Source of the DNA: Chlorobium sp. N1
GTDB taxonomy: Bacteria > Bacteroidota > Chlorobiia > Chlorobiales > Chlorobiaceae
NCBI RefSeq assembly: GCF_004332115.1
Contig: NZ_SJPA01000002.1
Location: 124,001 to 188,000, forward strand
Direction: 5' to 3'
Length of the DNA: 64,000 nt
Part shown: positions 20,889 to 27,347 of the stretch, one piece after another
How the letters are laid out: each line of letters starts with the position of its first letter
How positions within the stretch are numbered: position 1 is the first letter of the stretch
Position numbers and translations under genes: made by a program
The notes under the pieces: model-generated
Told to the model about the DNA's origin: nothing
Seen by the model: the letters and a program-made list of their open reading frames with translations, nothing else
The model's database searches: none

Positions 20889-21122
20889 TTACTGTTTGGA
20901 AATCAGTTTGAGAATCTTTTCAACATTTTTCGAGTCGTCCTGGCTCATGCACTCCTTGAGGTTCCGCTCGAGGACCAGCGAAAAGGTCTTGTCGAGCGCG
21001 GCCTTGGCCGCCTGGAACTGCGTGATGACCTGCTCGCAGGAGGCACCGCGCTCCAGCATGCGGATGAGGCCGTCGACCTGTCCGCCCATTTTCTTCAGTC
21101 TCAGTATTACATCTTCATCCAT
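20889..21122 (-). CDS. CsoR-family repressor with CstR-type Cys-Asn-Cys sensing site
   Basis: 77 aa, all-helical tetrameric repressor of the CsoR/RcnR/FrmR/CstR family. The framework is GGQVDGLIRMLE, SCEQVITQFQAAKAALD, ERNLKECM. Cys29 and Cys58 are 29 residues apart, as in CsoR and CstR. The copper-ligand His four residues before the second Cys is Asn54 here (RNLKEC), the pattern I recall for the persulfide sensor CstR (ENLIEC). So copper sensing is unlikely and per- or polysulfide sensing is the better guess. First gene of a six-gene operon. A palindrome in its own promoter suggests autoregulation. Confidence 0.88.
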   Translation of the reverse strand: MDEDVILRLKKMGGQVDGLIRMLERGASCEQVITQFQAAKAALDKTFSLVLERNLKECMSQDDSKNVEKILKLISKQ

Positions 21123-21154
21123 GGCGGCTCTCCCGGGTTTTCGCGCAGAGGCGA

Positions 21155-21183
21155 GAGATACCCCTACCCAGTAGGGGTATCAA
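21155..21183 (-). promoter_or_regulatory. Promoter and G-tract operator of the CstR-like efflux operon
   Basis: On the minus strand TTGATA and TATCTC are spaced by 17 bases. The perfect inverted repeat ATACCCCTAC-CCA-GTAGGGGTAT (21158-21180 on the plus strand) covers the spacer and touches both boxes. CsoR/CstR operators are AT-flanked G-tract inverted repeats of this kind, so repressor binding here would block polymerase. The repressor start codon is 33 bases downstream of the -10 box. Confidence 0.85.
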
Positions 21184-21224
21184 GAATACAAAAAAAAGGG
21201 GGATGGTGCAAATAATCCAAAAGC

Positions 21225-21827
21225 TCAGGCTCGGCCGCCGCCGGCCTCGAGCTGGGCGTCGCTGCAGCAGATGTCGGACTGGACCTGCGCGAGCATGCTC
21301 TCGGTCGCCTGCTGCATGATCTGCGACATGACCGTCTCGCTCATGAACTTCAGGATCCCCTCCGGCATCATATTGAGCGGGAAGGAGAGCTCGAAGTCGA
21401 GCGTGATGTCGGTTTCGAAATGCACCTCCGTCTTCCCCTCCCCGAGATGGTAGAGGCAGATCCTGGAGTCGGTCATACCGACGAAGGCGTGCTCCTCTTC
21501 GGGCATCTCGGCACCGTCTGGCGGTTCGGCGCTCACCCAGCGGATGCAGCGTCCGGTCATGCCGCCCGGCGCCTCGCCCGGATGGGGCGAAGGGAGGTTG
21601 CCCTCGTCCTCCTGCTGGCGGACGAAGAAAACCGCGATGATGGGGTTGTTTCGCGGATCCTTGACCTCGAACACCCATTTGTACATCCCCTCGACGGGCA
21701 TGTGCACCACATGGGTGCAGTAGGGGTTGCAGCGGATGATGCGTTCGTGGTGCGAAAAATATTCCGAAGAGTCCCTGAGACAGGACTCGATGACGACCTT
21801 CGCCCTGCTTTTGCCGACTACCTCCAT
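21225..21827 (-). CDS. Conserved protein, possibly DUF1997/SRPBCC-like
   Basis: 200 aa, no signal peptide and no membrane segment. The mixed beta pattern (RAKVVIESCLRDSSEYFSHH, MYKWVFEVKDPRNNPIIAVF, ICLYHLGEGKTEVHFETDI, LDFELSFPLNMMPEGILKF) resembles the DUF1997 family seen in phototrophs, which has an SRPBCC-like lipid-binding shape. The assignment is by eye and weak. The C-terminal helix ends with an ICCSDAQ Cys pair. It lies upstream of the CstR-like operon on the same strand, but the operon promoter lies between them, so it is a separate unit. Function unknown. Confidence 0.7.
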   Translation of the reverse strand: MEVVGKSRAKVVIESCLRDSSEYFSHHERIIRCNPYCTHVVHMPVEGMYKWVFEVKDPRNNPIIAVFFVRQQEDEGNLPSPHPGEAPGGMTGRCIRWVSAEPPDGAEMPEEEHAFVGMTDSRICLYHLGEGKTEVHFETDITLDFELSFPLNMMPEGILKFMSETVMSQIMQQATESMLAQVQSDICCSDAQLEAGGGRA

Positions 21828-22095
21828 AACTGTAGGCCTGTTCTTGTGGGCGGCCCCGCTGCCGACACGGAAGGGGGCGTCCGTATTGCTCGTAACTGCA
21901 TAGGTTCTCGCTCTCAGCGGCCACGGCGTCGCCGGGCCTCACTCGAGAACAACTGCGGCGGACGGCGAAGAGTTCCCCCCGGCGTGGAGCGGAAACATGC
22001 GGCCGCGGGGCTCCCGGCGCCGCCCGTCAATATCTATTTACATGTTTTTTTGTTATTATCGGGAAACTTACCTCCACCTACAAACCGCAACCGGC

Positions 22096-22230
22096 ATGGA
22101 ACAGAGCGCACAGACCGCATTCAACTACACCGCCATCTTTGCCCCGATCGCCTATTTCGCAGGGGGCATCGTCGTCGTCCTCCTGCTCAACAAGTTCATC
22201 GGCAAGAAACAGGGACCGGAAAAGGCGTGA
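22096..22230 (+). CDS. Small single-pass membrane protein upstream of csmB
   Basis: 44 aa: a short polar N terminus, one hydrophobic helix (about residues 10-30, AIFAPIAYFAGGIVVVLLL) and a basic tail NKFIGKKQGPEKA, giving a cytoplasmic C end by the positive-inside rule. The frame is open upstream to 21904 but Arg/Pro-rich and without conserved character, so ATG 22096 is chosen; an ATG at 22042 is the alternative. It is 150 bases ahead of csmB with a separate promoter between. The family is not recognised. A link to the photosynthetic apparatus is only positional. Confidence 0.6.
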   Translation: MEQSAQTAFNYTAIFAPIAYFAGGIVVVLLLNKFIGKKQGPEKA

Positions 22231-22270
22231 TAACGCATTGGCGGCACTAGGCTTCCGTCCGATTTTCCAT

Positions 22271-22299
22271 TTGGTTGCCACCGGAAAATTCGTTAGTAT
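22271..22299 (+). promoter_or_regulatory. Predicted sigma70-type promoter of csmB
   Basis: TTGGTT and TAGTAT are spaced by 17 bases, leaving a leader of about 75 bases that is AT- and pyrimidine-rich before the csmB ATG. This is a prediction from sequence only. Confidence 0.45.
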
Positions 22300-22379
22300 T
22301 TAACCATTACCATACCGGGATAAGTCTCGTTTATCGGATATTTTCCCTTAACTTTTCTCAAACCAAAACATTACACGCC

Positions 22380-22604
22380 ATGTCAAACGGAAACATCGAT
22401 GTCGCCGGCGCTGTGAACACCCTTGTCGAAACTGCCGGCAAGCTCTTCCAGCTCCAGATGGACCTCATGAACAACAGCCTGAAGGCGATCACCAACGCTG
22501 CCGAGCCGCTTGCAAAGACCGCAACCGACCTCATCGGCAACCTTGCTGACACCGCCAACCAGGTGCTCCAGAACGTTTCTTCCGCAATCGCACCGAAGAA
22601 GTAA
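22380..22604 (+). CDS. csmB: Chlorosome envelope protein B
   Basis: 74 aa. Amphipathic protein of the chlorosome envelope, embedded in the lipid-like monolayer around the bacteriochlorophyll c/d/e aggregates. The sequence from SNGNIDVAGAVNTLVETAGK to the C-terminal SSAIAPKK matches the CsmB family I know from Chlorobaculum and Chlorobium in length and order, including the LFQLQMDLMNNSLKAITN amphipathic helix. ATG at 22380 is chosen; the open frame upstream is AT-rich leader. Monocistronic: predicted promoter 81 bases upstream and a strong terminator 16 bases downstream. I did not see a csmD partner next to it. Confidence 0.92.
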   Translation: MSNGNIDVAGAVNTLVETAGKLFQLQMDLMNNSLKAITNAAEPLAKTATDLIGNLADTANQVLQNVSSAIAPKK

Positions 22605-22620
22605 GTTCACCTGCAACGTG

Positions 22621-22661
22621 AAAAGCACCTTACGCTTCCAGGCGTAAGGTGCTTTTTTTTT
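22621..22661 (+). terminator. Rho-independent terminator after csmB
   Basis: Perfect 15-bp stem (AAAAGCACCTTACGC with GCGTAAGGTGCTTTT) around a TTCCAG loop, followed by a T run. One of the strongest hairpins in the window, suited to a highly expressed gene. Confidence 0.92.
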
Positions 22662-22684
22662 GCCGTACCGAAACGCCCGGGACC

Positions 22685-23689
22685 ATGACGACAGAGGAAC
22701 GCATCAGGAGCGTGCTCGGCAGCAGCGAGGGCGCCGAAGCCGCGATAACGAGGATCCAGGGGGACGCCTCCAGCCGCCAGTACTTCCGGGTGGCGGGCGC
22801 CGGCCGTACCCTCATCGCCTGCCACGACCCTGCCTTCGAAGGACGAAATCCCGAACACTACCCGTTCCTCACCATCCACCGGCTTTTCCGGGAGCACAGC
22901 GTCCCCGTCCCGGAGATCATCGCAAGCGACAGCCGGCTCGGCATCATCCTCCAGGAGGACTGCGGGAGCCTCCAGCTGCAGGATGCCCTTGCCGCCGCCG
23001 CGCAGGAGGAGGCCGCGGCCCTCTCCCGCCAGGCCGTCGACCTCATGGTGCGGATCCAGGCGATCCCCCCGTCCTCCGAAGCGGTCCCCTTCTCGCTCTC
23101 CTTCGACATGGAGAAGCTCATGTTCGAATTCGACTTCTTCCTGGAGCACGCCCTGCTCGGCTGGTTCGGCGACCGGTTCGAAGAAGACGATGCCGCCAGG
23201 CTGCGCCGGGAGTTCCTCTCGATCGCCCGCCTCCTCGTCCGCCCCGAACGCTTCGTGCTCAACCACCGGGACTTCCACAGCCGCAACATCCTCATCCACC
23301 GCGGCCGTCCGGTCGTGATCGACTTCCAGGACGCGCGCATGGGACTGGCGCAGTACGACGCCGCCTCGCTCCTGCGCGACTCCTACGCCCTGCTTCCCGA
23401 CCTTCTCGTAGAGGAACTCCAGCACCGCCACCACGACGCGCTCCTCGGCGCCGGCCTGAGCGGGGAGCGTTTCGAGGACTACCTCCATCTGTTCGACCTC
23501 TCGGCCTTCCAGCGCAACATCAAGGCGCTCGGCACCTTCGCCTTCCAGATCCGCGAACGCGGCAAGCGCTCGTTCGAAGCCTCCATCCCGCCGACCCTCC
23601 GCTACATTCAGGAATATGTCCGGCGCCGTCCGGAACTGGAGAAGGCGGGACGCATCCTCCGGCCCGTCCTCGAGGAGGCCGAGCCATGA
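22685..23689 (+). CDS. amgK: N-acetylmuramate/N-acetylglucosamine 1-kinase-like (AmgK family)
   Basis: 334 aa, aminoglycoside-phosphotransferase fold. Nucleotide/substrate features: RIQGDASSRQYFRV at the N terminus, catalytic loop NHRDFHSRNILI (HxDxxxxN) and metal-binding IDFQDARMG, whose IDFQDA form is typical of AmgK. AmgK phosphorylates MurNAc at the anomeric position, bypassing de novo MurA/MurB synthesis. ATG at 22685 starts at the family N terminus. The stop overlaps the next start (ATGA), so translation is coupled to the nucleotidyltransferase, as expected for an AmgK-MurU pair. Another sugar 1-kinase specificity cannot be excluded. Confidence 0.82.
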   Translation: MTTEERIRSVLGSSEGAEAAITRIQGDASSRQYFRVAGAGRTLIACHDPAFEGRNPEHYPFLTIHRLFREHSVPVPEIIASDSRLGIILQEDCGSLQLQDALAAAAQEEAAALSRQAVDLMVRIQAIPPSSEAVPFSLSFDMEKLMFEFDFFLEHALLGWFGDRFEEDDAARLRREFLSIARLLVRPERFVLNHRDFHSRNILIHRGRPVVIDFQDARMGLAQYDAASLLRDSYALLPDLLVEELQHRHHDALLGAGLSGERFEDYLHLFDLSAFQRNIKALGTFAFQIRERGKRSFEASIPPTLRYIQEYVRRRPELEKAGRILRPVLEEAEP

Positions 23690-24660
23690 AAGCCTTCGTT
23701 CTCGCGGCCGGGTTCGGCACGCGCCTCCGCCCGCTGACCGAGCACCTGCCGAAACCCCTCGTGCCGGTCCTCAACGTGCCGGGGCTCTTCTACACCTTCG
23801 CGCTCCTGAAGAGGGCGGGCATCACCGAGATCATCTGCAACATCCACCACCACGCCGAGCGGATACGGCGGTTCATCGCCGGAAGCCGCCTGCCGGGCCT
23901 CGAGATCACCTTCTCCGAAGAACCCGAGATCCTCGGCACCGGAGGCGGGCTAAAGCGCTGCGAAGGACTGCTCCGGGGAGGGGACTTCCTGCTCGTCAAC
24001 AGCGACATCATCACCGACATCGACTTCGCAGCCCTCGTCCGTGCCCACCGGAGCTCCGGGCTCGGCGGCACGCTCTGCCTCCACGAGACCCCGGAGGCCT
24101 GCTCGATCGGCACGGTGGGCGTGGAAGGGGGGCTCGTCAGGGACTTCGCCGGCAAACGGGGTACCGGCATCCACTCGCCCTATGTCTATACCGGCAGCGC
24201 CGTCTTCAGCCCCGAAATCTTCCGGCACCTTGAGAGCGGTTTTTCGAGCATCGTCGACACCGGATTCTACGGCCTCGTCGACGGGGAGCGGCTCGGCTGC
24301 CACCTGCACCGCGGTCTCTGGCAGGACATCGGCACCCTCGGGAGCTACCTGCAGGCGAACCTCGACACGCCGGCCGTCGGGGAGCGGCTCGGGCCCGTGC
24401 TGGAGCGGACCCTCGGCCTCCGCCCGCACCGCGTCTCCCCCGATGCCCGGATCGCAGCGGGGGCGGACGTCGCCGACACGGTCGTCGGGGCGGGATGCGT
24501 CATCGAAGCGGGCTGCCGGGTGCGCCGCTCCGTCCTCCTCGGCGGCACCGTGCTCGAAAGCGGAACCGAGCTCGAGGAGGCGGTCGCCGACCCCTTCGGC
24601 GCGACCCCCGTCCGGCATGAAGAACGGATAGGAACCACCAGAACGGAGAGCAGAGAATGA
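23686..24660 (+). CDS. murU: Sugar-1-phosphate nucleotidyltransferase (MurU-like, with C-terminal extension)
   Basis: 324 aa. N-terminal nucleotidyltransferase domain: KAFVLAAGFGTRLRPLTEHL (nucleotide loop), KPLVPV, LVNSDIITDIDF (metal Asp). After about residue 240 come short hexapeptide-like repeats (DARIAAGADVADTVVGAGCV, IEAGCRVRRSVLLGGTVL), a left-handed beta-helix tail that the short MurU (~220 aa) lacks. MurU makes UDP-MurNAc from MurNAc-1-phosphate and UTP. Coupled by 4-base overlaps to both neighbours. A heptose- or mannose-1-phosphate enzyme is the main alternative reading. Confidence 0.75.
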   Translation: MKAFVLAAGFGTRLRPLTEHLPKPLVPVLNVPGLFYTFALLKRAGITEIICNIHHHAERIRRFIAGSRLPGLEITFSEEPEILGTGGGLKRCEGLLRGGDFLLVNSDIITDIDFAALVRAHRSSGLGGTLCLHETPEACSIGTVGVEGGLVRDFAGKRGTGIHSPYVYTGSAVFSPEIFRHLESGFSSIVDTGFYGLVDGERLGCHLHRGLWQDIGTLGSYLQANLDTPAVGERLGPVLERTLGLRPHRVSPDARIAAGADVADTVVGAGCVIEAGCRVRRSVLLGGTVLESGTELEEAVADPFGATPVRHEERIGTTRTESRE

Positions 24661-25823
24661 TCACGACCGGACTCGAGCGGCTGCTTGCCGCCCCCGAATC
24701 CCTCAAGGGACGCAGGGTCGCCCTCGTCGCCAACCAGACCTCCCTCACCCGGGAGTTCGAGTACTCCTGGCACGCCCTCCCCGAGCGCGGCATTCCGCTC
24801 CGGCGGATCTTCACGCCGGAACACGGGCTCTTCGCCATCGAGCAGGACCAGGTCGCCGTCGGCTTCGAGCCGGAGACCGGCACCGAGACCGTCAGCCTCT
24901 ACGGCAGCACGGCCGACTCCCTCGTGCCAGAGAAGGAGATGCTTTGCGACCTCGACCTCATCGTCTTCGACATCCAGGACGTCGGTTCGCGCTACTACAC
25001 CTACGTCAACACCCTCGCGCTCCTCATGGAAGCGGTCTCCGGCATGGGGATCGAGATCATGGTGCTCGACCGGCCGAACCCGCTCGGGGGAACGGCGGTC
25101 GAGGGCCCCATGCTCGACATGGCCTTCCGCTCCTTCGTCGGCGTCTTCCCCGTGCCGGTGCGCCACGGCCTCACGGCCGGGGAGCTCGCCCACCTCTGGC
25201 GCGACTACCGGAAGCTCGACGTGGAGCTCTCGGTGGTCGCCATGGAGGGATGGCGCCGTTCGATGCTCTTCGACGAAACCGGGCTCGCCTGGGTGCCGCC
25301 TTCACCGAACATGCCGGGCGCGGCGACCGCCATGGTCTACCCCGGCATGTGCCTCTTCGAAGGGCTGAACGTCTCGGAGGGACGGGGGACGACCACCCCG
25401 TTCGAGCTCTCCGGCGCACCCTTCGTCCACCCCGAAGCGCTTGCCGCCGAATGCGCCTCGGCCGGACTCCCGGGGATCGCCTTCCGTCCCGCCTGGTTCC
25501 GCCCCGGGTTCCACAAGTTCGCGGGGGAGGCCGTGGGCGCCGTCGCCCTGCAGGTCACCGACCCCCGCCGATTCCGTCCCTTCGCCACGGGAGTGGCCAT
25601 GACGGCGGCGCTCCATCGGCTCTACCCCGACAAGCTCCGCTTCCTGCGGGGAGTCTACGAGTTCAACGACACCGTTCCGGCCTTCGACCTGCTTGCCGGC
25701 AGCGCCGCGGTGCGCACAGCCATCGAAACGGGCGTGCCGACGGCGGAGATCATCGGCTCCTGGAGGGCGGACGAAGCCGCCTTCGCCGCCGAAAAGCAGG
25801 CCTTCCACCTCTACGGCTCCTGA
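24657..25823 (+). CDS. namZ: DUF1343 / NamZ-like exo-N-acetylmuramidase
   Basis: 388 aa. DUF1343 (YbbC) family, whose characterised member NamZ removes MurNAc from non-reducing ends of peptidoglycan chains. Landmarks: GRRVALVANQTSLTR, RIFTPEHGLFA, DLIVFDIQDVGSRYYTY, MVLDRPNPLGG, LSEGRGTTTPFELSGAP-type loop (here NVSEGRGTTTPFELSGAPFV) and GVYEFNDTVPAFDLLAGS. No signal peptide is visible, so it should act in the cytoplasm on imported fragments, unlike secreted NamZ forms. Start ATGA overlaps murU. With amgK and murU it forms a release-phosphorylate-activate series for MurNAc. Confidence 0.85.
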   Translation: MITTGLERLLAAPESLKGRRVALVANQTSLTREFEYSWHALPERGIPLRRIFTPEHGLFAIEQDQVAVGFEPETGTETVSLYGSTADSLVPEKEMLCDLDLIVFDIQDVGSRYYTYVNTLALLMEAVSGMGIEIMVLDRPNPLGGTAVEGPMLDMAFRSFVGVFPVPVRHGLTAGELAHLWRDYRKLDVELSVVAMEGWRRSMLFDETGLAWVPPSPNMPGAATAMVYPGMCLFEGLNVSEGRGTTTPFELSGAPFVHPEALAAECASAGLPGIAFRPAWFRPGFHKFAGEAVGAVALQVTDPRRFRPFATGVAMTAALHRLYPDKLRFLRGVYEFNDTVPAFDLLAGSAAVRTAIETGVPTAEIIGSWRADEAAFAAEKQAFHLYGS

Positions 25824-25853
25824 GCCGAAACCGCAACCGACAAGCCCCAGCCC

Positions 25854-27275
25854 ATGCAGCCCCTGGATACCGCCATCGTCGTCCTCTTCCTTCTCGGCAA
25901 CACCCTCTTCGGACTCTGGCAGGGGAGGAGCAACAAAAGCACCGGAGACTACTTCCTCGGCAGCCACCGCCTCCCCTGGGTGGTGGCCATGCTCTCGATC
26001 GTGGCGACCGAAACCTCCGTGCTGACCTTCGTCAGCGTGCCGGGCCTGGCCTACCGCGGCGACTGGTCGTTCCTGCAGCTGCCGCTCGGCTACATCGCCG
26101 GCAGGGTGCTCGTCAGCTCGATTCTCCTGCCGATGTACTTCAAGGACGGAGTCACCTCCATCTACGAAAGCATCGGGTCGCGCTACGGCCGCCCCATGCA
26201 GCGGCTCGCCTCCGTGGTCTTCCTCGTTACCCGCATCCTCGGCGACGGCGTGCGCTTCCTGGCCACCGCGGTGGTGGTGCAGGTGGTGACCGGCTGGAGC
26301 ATGCCGCTCTCGGTCCTCCTGATCGGCGCCGTCACGCTCGTCTACACCATCTCGGGAGGGCTGAAGGCGGTGGCCTGGCTCGACAGCTTCCAGTTCGCCC
26401 TCTACCTGCTCGGAGGGCTCGTCACCATCACCTACGCCGGATCGCACATCCAGGGAGGCATTCCGGCCGCCATCGAGTCGCTCTCGGCGGCGGGCAAGCT
26501 GCGGGTGCTGAACCTCGACGCCAACCTCCTGCTCGACCCGATGGCCTTCGCCGGCGCCTTCATCGGCGGCATGTTCCTCTCGCTGGCCTCGCACGGGGTC
26601 GACTACATGATGGTGCAGCGGGTGCTGGCCTGCGGGAACCTCGCTTCGGCGCGCAAGGCGCTCATCGGCAGCGGCCTCTTCGTCTTCCTGCAGTTCGCAG
26701 TCTTCCTGCTGGCCGGCTCTCTCCTCTTCGTCCTCTCGGGCGGCGCGCCGAGGGTGCAGGACCGCGAGTTCGCCACGTTCATCGTCGAGAACCTCCCCTC
26801 GGGACTCAAGGGGCTGCTGCTGGCCGGCATCCTCTCGGCCGCCATGTCGACCATCGCCTCCTCCATCAACTCCCTGGCCTCGTCGACCGTCACCGACCTG
26901 CTCGGAGGCGGCGCCTCGCTGCGCCTCTCGCGCATCATCAGCCTCGGCTGGGCCGGCGTGCTCATCGCCATCGCGCTCGGCTTCAACGAAAGCGACAAGG
27001 CCATCATCATGGTCGGGCTCAAGATCGCCTCCTACACCTACGGCGGCCTGCTCGGGCTCTTCCTCCTCACGGCCGGACGCCGCCGGTTCCGTCCCACGAG
27101 CCTCGGTGCCGGGCTGCTGGCATCCATGGGCACCGTCTTCGTCCTCGATGCGGCGGGACTCGCCTGGACCTGGTACATCCTGCTCTCGGCCGCCGTCAAC
27201 ATGCTCGTCGTCCATGCCGCCGACAGCTTACGAGGCGGGAGCCCTCCCGAAGCGAAGGGTGCCGGAGGCGACTAA
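25854..27275 (+). CDS. Sodium:solute symporter (SSS family)
   Basis: 473 aa, about 13 hydrophobic helices, inner membrane. SSS landmarks: STGDYFLGSHRLPWVVAMLS (TM2 region), SVLTFVSVPGLAYRGDWSF, GRVLVSSILLPMYF, and ILSAAMSTIASSINSLASST, which carries the Na2-site Ser/Ala pattern. It follows namZ by 30 bases and ends the cluster. In Tannerella a symporter of this family (MurT) imports MurNAc next to its kinase; the same role here is an inference from position. The substrate is not readable. Confidence 0.88.
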   Translation: MQPLDTAIVVLFLLGNTLFGLWQGRSNKSTGDYFLGSHRLPWVVAMLSIVATETSVLTFVSVPGLAYRGDWSFLQLPLGYIAGRVLVSSILLPMYFKDGVTSIYESIGSRYGRPMQRLASVVFLVTRILGDGVRFLATAVVVQVVTGWSMPLSVLLIGAVTLVYTISGGLKAVAWLDSFQFALYLLGGLVTITYAGSHIQGGIPAAIESLSAAGKLRVLNLDANLLLDPMAFAGAFIGGMFLSLASHGVDYMMVQRVLACGNLASARKALIGSGLFVFLQFAVFLLAGSLLFVLSGGAPRVQDREFATFIVENLPSGLKGLLLAGILSAAMSTIASSINSLASSTVTDLLGGGASLRLSRIISLGWAGVLIAIALGFNESDKAIIMVGLKIASYTYGGLLGLFLLTAGRRRFRPTSLGAGLLASMGTVFVLDAAGLAWTWYILLSAAVNMLVVHAADSLRGGSPPEAKGAGGD

Positions 27276-27347
27276 CCCCTTTGGAAGCTTTCTTATGAGC
27301 GGGGGGATTGCTACATTTGTGAATCAGAATCCCCACACCCTGCCGGC

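Noticed and set aside
20889-21122. Copper-sensing CsoR
   Set aside because: The His ligand between the two Cys is Asn, and there is no copper ATPase or CopZ nearby, so the copper reading is not favoured.
22660-24660. Single 666-codon fusion of kinase and nucleotidyltransferase
   Set aside because: The first half is an out-of-frame reading of amgK with Pro/Arg-rich sequence. The true proteins end and start at the ATGA overlap at 23686-23689.
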